A model generated the notes under the pieces. It saw only the letters and a list, made by a program, of their open reading frames with translations. It did not search any database and had not been told where the DNA came from. From NCBI RefSeq assembly GCF_000346465.2, contig NC_034014.1, positions 20,780,391 to 20,844,390 of the forward strand: DNA of 64,000 nucleotides, in the 5' to 3' direction. The stretch's first letter is position 1. Each line of letters opens with the position of its first letter. Shown one piece after another: positions 46,720-57,697 of this stretch. Made by a program: the position numbers and the translations under genes. The stretch is from Prunus persica. Lineage: Eukaryota > Streptophyta > Magnoliopsida > Rosales > Rosaceae.

Positions 46720-47437
46720 AGTTAGTTTGAGTGTTTGTGGGAAAACAATAGCTAAGCAAAGGGTACGGAGTTGTATATATGGTGTGAACCGGGCGGCCAG
46801 AGCCGTTTGGAGAAAATATGGAGAGTGGAGAGGAAAAGAGAGCTTCAGGTATTTTTCTTGAGTATTAGGAGTAGGTTTAGACGTGGGTTTTTTTGAAGTA
46901 CCTTGAATGATGAATGAAGTCGTCTATTTATAAGAGCCTCTGGGCTAAGGTTTCGTAGAGAATATGCTGAATTTATTCTCTACCCAAGTTCGTAAGGATT
47001 GAGTCGGACTTGATAATATATGAATTAATGATATTATTTCTTTTCAAGAAGATAATATCTGAATTAAATGATATTATCTTCTCTTTATTATGATAAATCT
47101 GAATTAATGATATTATCTTATTAAATAAAGATAATATCATATTAATTAAGATATTTATTCTAATTAATTAATTAGCCAGATAAACTGGTTTAATTAATTA
47201 ATTTAAGAGATAATCTTCTTTTCCACGTGGCGTGCTGTGATTGGAGACGAAAATATTTTCTCCCACAAGTGTTATGCAGGTTGAATTTTGTTGGGATTGT
47301 TCAATTTACAGGGGAGACTCTGTCAAATTTTGATAGAAAGTCTCACTTTCTAGTAAGTGAGCCCGGCATCGGGGTGATGTCAGTAAATAGACGAGATTCG
47401 TCCCGATTTTCGAGGAATTTCGGGGCGGGTCCTGTCA
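46720..47437 (-). repeat. 5' LTR of the gypsy fragment
   Basis: Starts at 47437 on the minus strand (TGACAGGACCC). The TATA box CTTATAAATAGACG lies near 46935, preceded by AT-rich tandem GATAATATCATTAATTCAGA-like repeats (47020-47150). The inner end is uncertain, and no clear tRNA primer site was seen. Confidence 0.6.
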
Positions 47438-47869
47438 TTGGAAGTCGAGTCATGCTTACAACTCGAAGAGAAGACATAGAATCCTTTTCTTTTGGAGTTC
47501 AAAGCCATGTTCACAAGATTCAACCGTTGGAAGGGGGTGATGCATGGGAGCTTTTCAGCATGAAAGCATTCTCAAGTGATCTGAAAAAATCTTGTTCACC
47601 TGAACTTCTGCCTTCAGCTCGGGAACTTGTGGAAAAGTGTGAAGGCCTACCACTCGCGATCGTAGCCTTAAGTGGTCTCATGTCTTCTAAGAAGTCACTT
47701 AAAGAGTGGAGCATAGTCTACAACAGCTTAAATTGGCATCTAACAAACAATTCTTTGTTACAACCTATGAAGATGCACATCTTGTTGTTTAGTTTTAATG
47801 ATTTTCCATACCGATTGAGGCAATGCTTTCTGTATTGTTCCCTTTTTCCAGAAGGTCATGTGATCATAA

Positions 47870-48089
47870 TGTCAAACAAAGTAGGGTAAATATTCAGTTA
47901 TACTAAGATACGCTCATATTATTATTCTTCCTCAATATGGAGGTATTTATACAAGTACAAAGATGTGTTAACCCTAAATAAAATATGAAATATATCTAAA
48001 TTATAATAGGAAGTAAATCTCTATTACAATAGGACTAAATAATAATTGGTAAGTAACCAAAATCCTAACTAAGTAAGGACTAGCCAACA
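47870..48089 (-). repeat. 3' LTR of the TRIM-like element
   Basis: 220 bp, pairs with 49841-50060. Confidence 0.92.
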
Positions 48090-48241
48090 CTTCCCCTCAA
48101 GTTGGGCAAACATATTTCGCACACCCAACTTGACAAGCGAGTCATAGAACACCATACTTGAGAAGCAACAATTGTAGACAAGGTCTTTTCATCAACCACA
48201 AGAGCAAACCCTAAAAAATTAGGGCACATAGCAGAACATAG

Positions 48242-48553
48242 AAACCCTGTGAGCACGGCAATAGGTAAGGCAAAACACAGAAACCTTGTAAGCACAGCAA
48301 TAGATAAGGCAGAACACATAAACCCTGTGAGCACGACAGTAGATAAGGCAGAATACAGAAATTCTGTGAGCACGGCAATAGGTAAGGCAGAACACAGAAA
48401 CCCTATGAGCACGGTAGCAGATAAGGCAGAACACAGAAACCCTGTGAGCACGGCAGTAGATAAGGCAGAACACAGAAGCCCTGTGAGCACGACAATAGAT
48501 AAGGCAGAACACAGAAGCCCTGTGAGCACGGTAGTAGATAAGGCAGAACACGG
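48242..48553. repeat. 39-bp minisatellite, eight units
   Basis: The unit AAACCCTGTGAGCACGGCAA plus TAGATAAGGCAGAACACAG repeats eight times with few changes. Because 39 is a multiple of three, long repetitive open frames arise on both strands (13-residue periods such as NPVSTAIGKAEHR). I do not consider them genes. Confidence 0.93.
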
Positions 48554-49827
48554 GCAAGGCCACAGCAACAACAACGACAATGACCACATCAACGGAAAAC
48601 GAAGCAAGCAATGGCAACATCAACGGTGACAACATCGACCACAAAAAAAAACACACCAGCAAAGGCATGAGCAACAATACTGGCACCATAACAGGCAGAA
48701 GCAACAATACTGGTAACTAACAACAGTAGTACAAGGCACTGGCACCAGCAATAGCAATAAGGCAGAGACATAACAGGCATCATCAACAATAATCAACACT
48801 ATTCCCAGCAAGAGTCATAATAGGCAAGAGCAATAACATTGTCCCTAACAAGAGACATAATAGAGATGAGCAACGGTACTGGCACCAGCAAAGAACATTG
48901 TAGTTAGTAACAATAACAATGACAAATACTTCCATTATTACACAGACAACTTATCTTCACTCCCCCTCTTCCCCTGAAGAGAATGGGCCGTTGGAACCAT
49001 AAGAAAAGTGGCACTTAAGAAACAGAAGCTGACTGACGCTCAGATGTAGAAGAATCAGCCATGGCAAATAGGTAGCTGAATTGCAGCGGAATAGATGAGC
49101 AGCGGTGTCACTCCCCCTCAAATCCGACGATGTATGAGAGTTGAGATTTGGAGAAAGCAACACCAAAAAATAAAGTTACAGCACCCAAATAAAGTTGCAT
49201 CTATTCCCCATCAAATCCGACACTGGTAAAGGGTCGAGATTTGAAAGAAGAGAAATTGAAATAATAGTAAAGATACTCAAACATGCCAGTCTCGTGGCAG
49301 AAACAAATGCAAGAGGGGAAGGTGGTAGCGTACGGTTGTCCCATGAAGAAAAAACTTCAAAAAAGGAGAATAGTAAGGGAGGAAACCCAGCAAATCATGA
49401 ACAGAGACAAAGACAAAGATAAGGTGCTCAAACTGAGAAGCGGAAAGGCAACTCAAGAGAGCAGTCGAAGAAGACAAAGATCGGCAGAACAGTCAAAGGA
49501 AAGGCTCGATGAGCAGTGACGAGGCTCGCGGAGGAAAACAATGGCTTGGTGAGTGGTGACGAGGCTCATGGAGTAAAGAGACTTGTTATGAAGTTTCAAA
49601 GATAAAAAAGCTGAGACATGAAGAAAGACAATCTGGCACATAAAGATGAAAAAATAAAAATTGTGGAACAATAGCAAAGAAGCATGTGAAGGCTAAGTGC
49701 GGTGAAAACACATATGAGAGGATGAACAAAATATGGGGACTATACAACATGAAGACCCATGATGGGTTAGGAATGAGAAGTGCCAACGACTCTCAATTTG
49801 GCAGAGGTTATCACAGGTTAGGAACCT

Positions 49828-49840
49828 GGCTCTGATACCA
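49828..49840 (-). other. Initiator-Met tRNA primer-binding site
   Basis: TGGTATCAGAGCC on the minus strand, directly inside the 5' LTR. Confidence 0.88.
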
Positions 49841-50060
49841 TGTCAAACAAAGTAGGGTACATATTCAGTTATGCTAAGATACGCTCATATTATTATTCTT
49901 CTCCAATATGGAGGTATTTATACAAGTACAAAGATGAGTTAACCCTAAATAAAATATGAAATATATCTAAATTATAATAGGAAGTAAATCTCTATTACAA
50001 TAGGACTAAATAATAATTGGTAAGTAACCAAAATCCTAAGTAAGTAAGGACTCGCCAACA
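49841..50060 (-). repeat. 5' LTR of the TRIM-like element
   Basis: 220 bp, pairs with 47870-48089. Confidence 0.92.
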
Positions 50061-51130
50061 CATAAATAATAGGCTTATCGCATTGTGGATCGCTGAAGGA
50101 TTTGTTGAACATGTCGAAGGGCTCACGCCAGAAGAAGTTGCAAATAGCTATCTTATGGAACTCATTTTTCATAACATGCTACAAGAAAGGTTTCGAGGAT
50201 CCCTCCCAGCATGTAAGAAGAAAAGTTTTGCGGGAGATTGCTCTGTCTATAGCAAAAGAAGAAAAGTTTTGCGTTGTACATGATGGGGGTGAAACAGTAG
50301 AAGAAACTGGGGCACTCCGTTTGTCAATTCAAACAACTAATGGAGAAATTGGAACATCACGCTGACAAAAATAGAGGCACTTCCAAGAGGGATTTCCAAG
50401 TTGCTAAACTTACGCCATCTACTTGTGCAGGGGTTAATTTCCAGAAAGGCAATTGGGGTAAGAATACCATCAAGTATTAGTAAGATGAAGAAATTGCAAA
50501 CTTTGGCATATATTGAATCAGAAGGAAACATTATTAGACTTATTGGAAATATGACCCAGCTTACGTTTCTTGGCATTTTAAATGTGAAAGAAATAGACGA
50601 GGAGAACCTATGTCCTTTCCCGCTTGTTTTTATCTGTAGCTGATGGAGAGGAATTTCTTCGAGTTGACGCATTGCCTACACCGCCTCCCTACCTTGATAG
50701 ATTTGAATTGATCGGCAAAATGGAAAAGGTACCACATTGGTTTTGTTCTCTCCAGTCTCTCACAAATTTGAATCTGCACGAGTCCAGACTTGAAGAAGAT
50801 TTACTAAGTCATATTGAAGCATTGCCCTCTCTACATTCTCTTTGCCTCGATAATGCCTCGGTTAGGAAAGAGTTATGTTTCAACAGAGGCTTTGTGAAGC
50901 TTCGGCATTTGTGGTTTTGGGATCTCGCATTATTAAATAAGATAACTATAGAAAAAGGGGCGATGCCAAATCTCGAGTTCTTAGGCATTCGTAGTTGCTT
51001 GACATTAGAAACATTGCCATAGGGTATTGAGAACCTTACTAAACTACAACTACGTAGATTTCGTAATGTTTCAGAGAGTCCATAAAAGAAGGAGGTGTGG
51101 ATCATCCAAGGATGCTACTCGTCCACGAGA

Positions 51131-52214
51131 GATGTAAGAAATATACGTAAGTATCTTTTATATCCTTTCATTGACTTTCCTAAACTTAATGATTTGGAAT
51201 ATTGCACTTGTGTTCAAGAAATTGCTCTCGTTCACATCTCTGTTAATGGATGTAAAGCCATATACATTGTTAATTACAATATTGCTTTTGTCTTTTTATA
51301 TATTTTGCAGAAACAACTACTGGGATTGAAGATTTTACCCATGAGTTTGGGGGTGGGAACTTTGGAACTTGTTCGTCTTGTTGTGACCCCAAGAGTGATC
51401 TAGATTGGCTTCTTATTTGCTCTTTTGAAAATCAAATAATACCCAAGTTGATGTTCATAAAATTGCAGTTGATGTTTTTGTGTGTGTTTTAATTTGCATG
51501 CAATAAAATTCGAGTTTGCATATGTCACTTCAGCAATTGGCAGATGTATGTCGATGATTAGCTTTTAAGATTTGGACCATGGATTCTTTTATATTTGGCG
51601 TGTTTGTACTTTCTTCTATGTTAATTGTGTTTGTATTTTCAGGTTTTTTCTTTGGGGTCAGATTTTGTACTTTCAGATTGGCTAAATAAATAATACAGAA
51701 TCTTAATTGCTTTTCATGAGAAGTATTATAACACATGAATGTCAATGTAGCGGTATCTCAAGCCAATTACGCATTATTATATAAGGGAATTAAAACACAT
51801 TACAATGCGTGATTGATTTGAAATACAGCCATAATGACATCCATGGTGTAGGCATATTTTTCATCACCCTTATCAATCCTATTGAGTAACCTGTTAGAAT
51901 CTTCTCCCCAAAGCTGTGTCTTCTGCCGCGGTTGACCTCCCCTCCCCTCTTTCTCCCCCAATTGTGACAAGGATGCGCTCAAATATTTGATCTTATCTAA
52001 GGAATGAAATGTAGTTATTATTATTATTTTTAATCAAAGAAAACTATATACATTTAAAACATGTTTGACAAAGAAAATAAAAAGACATTCGTTTTAGGCA
52101 GTAGAAGCTTCCACGTGGAACGTACGTGGGGGGCTGATAACGGTTTTAACAGACAAAAACACAAACACAAAACAAACACTCTGTTCCCTTCTGATCTCTC
52201 TGCCTCTCAGAGCC
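51131..52214. other. 3' flank of the second resistance-gene relic
   Basis: 51305-51480 matches the minus strand of 19755-19925, so it is a duplicated 3' UTR exon (GTAAGT at 51148 and TTGCAG at about 51306 could be its intron borders). From 51490 to 52214 I see no gene. A minus-strand frame at 51800-51982 looks exon-like but is unrecognised. Confidence 0.5.
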
Positions 52215-52492
52215 ATTGATGAAGAATACGAGGTCATAGTGCTCGGAACGGGCCTCAAAGAACGCATTCTCAGCTGCCTCCTGACCTCTCAGTGGATGGT
52301 CTCAAGGTAAAGCTTATGGAACTTTTTTCTTTTTCAATCACAATAAAATTGGCTTTAGCTAGATCATTCATTGATAAGAATGTTTAGGCTACTAGCTGAT
52401 GTTAATATGGTATTTACCTGAAATAGGTACTCTGCATATGGATAGGAATGACTACTATGGAGGAGAGTCCACCTCTCTTAATCTCAACCAGA
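52215..52492 (+). pseudogene. Rab GDP-dissociation inhibitor (GDI) 5' fragment
   Basis: 52215-52306 encodes DEEYEVIVLGTGLKE, the dinucleotide-binding start of Rab GDI, which recycles Rab GTPases from membranes. The initiator ATG reads ATT, and the following GLLSVDGLK region is altered by an insertion (CTGACCTCTCAGTGG). GTAAAG follows as a splice donor. 52427-52492, after an AATAG acceptor, encodes MDRNDYYGGESTSLNLNQ, the next GDI exon, with a small frame disturbance at its start. No later exons are seen, so this is a truncated pseudogene. Confidence 0.82.
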
Positions 52493-52948
52493 TATAATTA
52501 TATACATGTATGTTGTTATTCAGAGAGAGAGGGAGGGAGAGAAAGGCAAAGTGTACAAACTAGAAGAAGTGATATCTCTCTATCCATCCAAGCCTTGAGT
52601 GTCGGTCATTTAAGCTGCTTATATCTTGCTGTCTGGCTCTGGTCTTTTACTAAATCCGGCTCTTTCCTTTTTGTGTAACTTCAGAAACAGAGAAGATGAT
52701 CTTCTAAGAATTAAGTAGGATTTTCAAAACCAATTTTTCAATTTGATCCCCGCGCTACATAAAATATAAAAAATTAATACCTCTGCTGCGATGTTTCTTG
52801 TATTTTTACTTGTATGTGTATACGCATGTCTGTGTACTTCATCTTCGTAGTTAGATAGCAGTCAAAATTTGATCAAATTGGTATAATGCTTGTTTGTACC
52901 ATAACTGACCGAGCAACTAGCTAGGCTAGATCATTCGAGTGCCATGCT

Positions 52949-53413
52949 TTGAGAGGTCATCACCTTAGCCAAAGAAGCATCACCACAAATCACAACTCTA
53001 AGCAAAGCAAGAGGAGTCCCACATCGGAAAACTACAAGAGATGGAGACTCCCCCTCACCTATAAAAGAAGACTGCTCTTTCCTTAGAAGAGGATCCGAGT
53101 CTTGGATCTAGACCCTTGGGCCTTGGACTCTCTCTTCTGGATCCATCTCTGGGCTGGGCTTCTCACTTGTTATCTTTATATTTGGGTCTAATCCCCTTGT
53201 ACAAAGGAAAACAAACATTATCATAATGAGAACACCCTTCTCCGTGGACGTAGCCCATCATTCGGGTGAACCACGTATATCTTGTCTTCTATATGTTTAT
53301 CGTTTGCCCAAATCCTCACACACTTGGTGAAGGTCCTCACCTTCATCCATCATCCATCACACCTCATCACTAAGTTGGACTCAATCTTGGCCTAACCATT
53401 TTGAGCATCAACA
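52949..53413 (+). repeat. Probable solo LTR
   Basis: The stretch contains GTCCCACATCGG, a TATA-like CTATAAAAG (about 53060) and a typical LTR leader (CTTCTCCGTGGACGTAGCCC). It is bounded by ATGCT on both sides (52944-52948, 53414-53418). It begins TTGAGAGG and ends CATCAACA, so the left end deviates from the usual TG. No internal region or partner LTR is seen. Confidence 0.55.
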
Positions 53414-53418
53414 ATGCT

Positions 53419-54588
53419 CATCTGATTTCGTTGACTTATGACAGGTCAGCTGCCACTTGTAGACATTGTTTTTACTCTTTGTAGATCGATTGAAATTCTA
53501 AGCGAGCAGTTGTTACGGGAAATCTCAAGAGCCTTGAATCCTCTGGTTCTTCCAGAGGGAAAAGGCATAAGGTAATTCATTATTCACGTTCGCATTGTCA
53601 CATTATGGATTTAGTTTTGATGTGAGAATCTTACCTTGGATTTCTGGCAGACCACCTATGTAATTCAGCACAACCTACTACTGTCTAGTTTTCTACAAGC
53701 ACAAGCCCTTCAGATGAAATCAAATTTTTCATATGAATTGACCTTTAGGGTAAGTTTCAATGTGACCGCTGTAGGTTAGTCGGTTGAGCTTTGATTTTGT
53801 TTACTTCTCATTTTGTATGTCAAGGCTAAAAAGTTTGAAGATTGGTTCATCCTTTGCGTTAAAAAAGACCACGAGAAGTTTACCAAAAGTTCAGATCAAT
53901 GATGATATTTGGTTGATGAAGATAGTCTGTTGACACAGAAGAGGACCTAAAGAAACCCAGCTGCTTCTATGTAAGGCATCCTGGCTGGTTCTAATTATTT
54001 ATTTAGGTTTTTGTGACTTGTTTATAGTGTTTGTCAACTTTGTGAGATTCTTTAACCATAAACTGAGCAAGCTGCAAAATTGTGAGTTGGAAGCACAAGG
54101 AAAGCTTGTAAAAATTGAAATGGTGTTGGAGCTCATGTTGCGGTAAAGCCTTTTGTATGTGCTAGATGTATGTGTGCAGCATGTTGATCATGTTGGTGCT
54201 CTGGCCTCTTTATTTATTTATAATTATTTTCAGTATTTTTTTAAGATAGAGCTAAATCAACTAATCTAGGGTGGCGGTGCCATGGGGTTTTGCAAATAAA
54301 CACCTCTACCACTGAGGTAATCACACCCTGGCTGGCTGGTGCTCTGGCTTTTTTCTGTAACTCTTGCTCTGTTTTAGCTTTTAGTGTCGGATGATGAAAT
54401 ATTTACCACTTGTAGTTATTAGGACTATTTATGAGGTTAGGACTCATACTCAAGTGTTGTGTGATGTTTTATGACGTTAATTCGTATATGACTACCGAGT
54501 TTATTGCTTTCAGTTTGGAATTTTGTATGTACAGTGCATAAATAAGATTGTTTTGTGTTAAAATAGTTGGTTGTACGAGTGTCAATAT
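53419..54588. other. Spacer with possible exon-like fragments
   Basis: 53484-53571 reads SIEILSEQLLREISRALNPL then VLPEGKGIR before a GTAATT donor-like site. It looks like an exon but I do not recognise it, and no continuing frame is convincing. The remainder has no visible feature. Confidence 0.3.
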
Positions 54589-54589
54589 T

Positions 54590-55445
54590 TTTTTTGGGAT
54601 TTTTTGTAGAAATGTCACCTTAATTTTTTTAAATTCATGATTTATCATCTGACTTTAACATTATCGAATTTTTCATCAATTTTTAAGGCTATTTTAGTCT
54701 TTCTATTTTTAAGGATATTTAAAAAAATGGAAAAATCAATATAAAAACAATTGTATATCTTTTAAACAATTACAATTTAAAAAGAAAAAGAAAATCTCAC
54801 CTTCCCCCATCCCATGTGCGCAACTAACGGCTCCAACCAACCCAGCCCACTTTGAAATTCATTCCCCCTTCCCTCTTCCCCTTCCTCCTCCTCTCTCTAC
54901 CATGAAACACCTACCCTCCATTCACAAATTCCCTCAGCCCACCTTTTTCTTCTTATTTTTTCTTTTTGGAATTTTTCCACTTGGATATTGAAAATTTGTG
55001 GATGGACAACTACCAAACAAATAATTAGGTAGTCTATGTAACAAATGGTGACCAAGCAAACTTTAGATCCTTCAACATAAACATAGTGGCTTAAATGAAA
55101 CTAGGAAGACATGAAAGGAGTTGGATATTGGGTTATACATGCTCAAAGAGAGAGAGAAGAGAGGTGAGAGAAGGGGGAAGGGGGGTGGTGTTTGTTGTCC
55201 TGTGCAATGTGTTTTGGGGGGTGGGTTGGGTGGGGTTGGGGTTGGGGAGAAAGGGAGGGAGAGGTCTCTTTTTTTTCTCTTTTTTTTTTCCTTGAAAATG
55301 GAAAGACTCAAATATCCTTAAAAATGGATGGAAAATTGGATGGTGTTAAAGTTAAATGACAAATCATGGATTTTGAAAAATTAAGAGTGACATTTCTCTT
55401 AAAATTTTCTTTAAGATGACAAATTGAAAGTGAAACTAGGGTATA
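54590..55445. mobile_element. Non-autonomous TIR element
   Basis: 54600-54725 and 55300-55430 are diverged inverted repeats over about 125 bp. Shared blocks include AGAAATGTCAC, CATGATTT, ACTTTAACA and TTTTTAAGGATATTT. The interior is C/T-rich then G-rich with no transposase. It resembles small MULE-type elements, but no target duplication was resolved. Confidence 0.6.
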
Positions 55446-55648
55446 AGTTCACATGACATTCTGTACATAACGTGGTATATAAATGTGGTATGACTAGTAT
55501 TTTTTATTTATATATATGATGAATGACTCTTTTTTATGAATTAAATTATGAGAAGTAGTACGGATGATACTAGGTGTGTTGCAGGACTTTGAACATGCTT
55601 TTTTTAGGGTTCTAAGGGAGCTGAATCTCAGAAACAAAAACTACATAA

Positions 55649-55940
55649 TCAAACTCCTGGTCTAGCAAATCCACTCAAATCTTCCAGTAGAGAATGTCCG
55701 AATCCTTCAGGCACACCCTCCCAAATTATACACCCCAATTCTAATTTTGAGCCCAAACATGGCAAGTTATTCGCATGGCAATTGCCTTCCTGACATTTAT
55801 GAGTAATACTGCAGTCTTTGTACAAAAGCATCTTCTCGCAGTTAGTCACCAAATTATAAAAGGGACGCTCCTCCTCCAAATCTGAAAATAGCATTTGCAC
55901 AGCAATTTGAGAATCATATTCAATATCAAGTGGGAACCAT
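55649..55940 (-). pseudogene. LINE-type RNase H (RVT_3) C-terminal remnant
   Basis: Minus-strand reading from about 55940 gives DIEYDSQIAVQMLFSDL, then NLVTNCEKMLLYKDCSITHK, CQEGNCHANNLPCLG and EGVPEGFGHSLLEDLSGFAR. This follows the plant non-LTR retrotransposon RNase H pattern (the E-S/Y-D strand, the H-x-x-R/Q-E-G-N motif, then the A-D-x-L-A position, here degraded to ANNLP). The upstream LINE ORFs are absent, so it is a dead fragment. Confidence 0.7.
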
Positions 55941-55979
55941 CCCTTCTAGCATGCCAAAACAATTACATGGTTTCAGTAG

Positions 55980-56336
55980 GATTTGAATTTTTTGTTAATA
56001 TCAACAAACTAAGATTTGATAACACTTATATTCAAGTTTTGGATAACATCATGACAACGTTGAAAGCGTATTGTCAAAACCTAGTCTACAAAGCTCATAG
56101 TTGTCAAAGAATAAGAGGGTGATAATTTCTACTGCATCTTGGACCATTGTCAAATGAGTTTTCGAAGGTTGTCAAATAAATTTGAACAAATTTACATATA
56201 CGACAACATCAAAGACACGCCATTAAATGTATAAGACTTTTAACAACATCAAGATACACAACACCTGCAATCGCATTGTCAAAAGACATACACAACGGTC
56301 ATGGCGCCGTTGTTGAATACATATATTGTTGTAGTG
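55980..56336. mobile_element. Right terminal region of a CACTA-like element
   Basis: Read on the minus strand from 56336 the DNA starts CACTACAACAATATATG, a CACTA-type end. Inside it, GACAAC / GTTGTC motifs recur in both orientations, as in a subterminal array. The matching left end was not found, so the element may be truncated. Confidence 0.5.
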
Positions 56337-56487
56337 TCTATAACCTTTTATAATAATAAAAAAGAATGATACTTTAGTGTGAAAACCTAATCTTCAAAGC
56401 TCATAATAATTAAGGGATTGTCAAAGAATAAGAGAGTTAGTTTTGCATTCCGTTTTCTTCAAGGCAATACACATTGGGTCTATATGT

Positions 56488-57697
56488 TAGGTTAGGAAGT
56501 GGACCTATACATCGCATCATATGGAGTACTTCATCATTAATATTATATTAATTCGAGAAATTGTTTAATCAGTGACTTGTCTTACTGCAAAATGTGATCC
56601 AAGAGGAGAAATTATAGAGTTATACAGATCTGGTAACTTCGCCACTCAAAAACTGCCACGTGCCCTGTCACTCTATTTCTCGTCCTATGGCATTCATTCA
56701 CATTGGTCATGCTTAACAACATTTTCTAAGCCCCAACCAACCACACAATGGAACTTTATTGTTGTTCAATCTTCTCCTCAAACCATGTATTTTAATCTTC
56801 ACTCAAATCAATCATTTATCAGTAAATCTTTCACTAAATTTTGTGTTACTGAAATGCTTTTTCGAATATGCATATGATTGTGTTAGATTTTGTGAAGGGG
56901 TTAAGAAGTGCTCGGATTACTATTTAGGCCAAGAGTTTAGAGTCAGAAGAACTGAGAGGGTTTTAAAATAGAGACAAAGAGATTTGATTAGAAAAGAGAG
57001 AATGATTACGGGGCTTGGTTATATATATAGGACTGTAGGCTATGTTGCCTTCTAGTGGTTTAGCTCTTGGCTTCACAATTTGTGCTTGATTTGATTACGT
57101 GGTGGGAGAGATCAAGTGTATGTATAGTATAGAATGTTGCCTGGTTCCCGTGTTGTCCCGGCAACTTGGGATATCTCCACCATTCTTAGCCACGTACGTG
57201 TGTTTGTGGCTTGCAATCTTCATTTGTGTTTGTCATTTGTATTCTACCAAGTTAATATTTTGCTACTTGGGACATCTCCACCACCATTCTTAGCCACATG
57301 TAGAGTGTAGCAGGTAGGGATTAATATCTCCGATATTTGCTACTAAGCCGACCCGAAAGACATCCGTCATCAGTATTTGACTTTTAATTTTCCTGGAATT
57401 ATGTAGATTATTATAGACAAATGAACAGTTTTTAACAGAGTGATTGCTCCCTAGATATGTTCTTTTAATCATTTGTTGTAGTGTCGGCAACCGTTTATAC
57501 GTGAAGGTTAGGAAGTGGAGACTTTTATATACATCACATCATATGGAGTACTCATCATTAATATTACATTAATTGGACTGACTTGTCTTATTGTGAAATG
57601 TGATTGACTAGTCGTTATAGAGTGATACAATATCACTACGTTGGCTAGTGATACTGTCACTCTATAATTGTCACGTGTCCTATGATTATAATTTCTC
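56488..57697. repeat. Local duplication with MULE-type terminal sequences
   Basis: 56488-56640 and 57507-57640 are direct repeats (GGTTAGGAAGTGG, ATCATATGGAGTACT, TTGGACTGACTTGTCTTA-like). In both, unique DNA leads into an end related to the inner MULE at 32363 (GAGAAATTATAGAG at 56612; TTATAGAGTGATAC at 57615). The second copy ends with the inverted form (ATTATAATTTCTC, 57697), where retroelement copy 4 is inserted. Between them (56730-57500) no gene is seen. Confidence 0.55.

Larger units (their letters stand above)
43305..47437 (-). mobile_element. Ty3/gypsy retrotransposon fragment (5' LTR to start of reverse transcriptase)
   Basis: Minus-strand order runs from the LTR start (TGACAGGACCCGCCCC at 47437) through gag (46557-44754), zinc knuckle and protease (44484-43655), to the linker before reverse transcriptase (43529-43305). 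There it stops, and RT, RNase H, integrase and the 3' LTR are missing. TTGGA at 47438-47442, just outside the LTR, fits the resistance-gene sequence (LGSRV) at the junction, so this element inserted into that gene. Confidence 0.8.
47870..50060 (-). mobile_element. TRIM-like non-autonomous LTR element inside the resistance gene
   Basis: Two 220-bp LTRs (47870-48089, 49841-50060) begin TGTCAAAC and end GCCAACA, with about seven differences. They are flanked by the exact duplication CATAA (47865-47869, 50061-50065). Next to the right LTR lies GGCTCTGATACCA, the complement of the initiator-Met primer site TGGTATCAGAGCC, so the element reads on the minus strand. The purine tract GAGGGGAAG adjoins the left LTR. 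The 1.75-kb interior has no gag-pol. It holds an 8 x 39 bp minisatellite (48242-48553), degenerate CAACAATACTGGCACCAGCA-type repeats (48650-48900), and AG-rich DNA. Confidence 0.9.
47438..51130 (+). pseudogene. Second CC-NB-ARC-LRR resistance gene, 5' half lost, split by a TRIM-like element
   Basis: It starts inside the NB-ARC at RNBS-B (GSRVMLTTRREDIE, 47443). It continues with CEGLPLAIVALSGL, RNBS-D CFLYCSLFPEG, then the insertion at 47870-50060. After the TSD it resumes in frame as NNRLIALWIAEGFVEHVEG. At 50213 a small deletion replaces the MHD motif by CKKKSFAGD and shifts the frame. After NGEIG (about 50350) roughly 300 bp of early LRR is deleted. LRRs follow to 51022 (LPRGISKLLNLRHLL, VPHWFCSLQSL, LEFLGIRSCLTLETLP) with frame changes near 50635 and 51020, ending CKKY at about 51150. 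It is clearly paralogous to the gene at 20114-23651. The CC and P-loop are not seen upstream of the gypsy fragment. Confidence 0.9.

Noticed and set aside
48242..48553. Regular repeats that might recall a CRISPR array
   Set aside because: Units are contiguous with no unique spacers, the genome is eukaryotic, and the array lies inside an LTR element.
48080..48707. Long frames of Ala/Leu/Val-rich or NPVSTAIGKAEHR-type repeats on both strands
   Set aside because: Produced by a 39-bp minisatellite whose period is a multiple of three. Openness on both strands is expected without coding.
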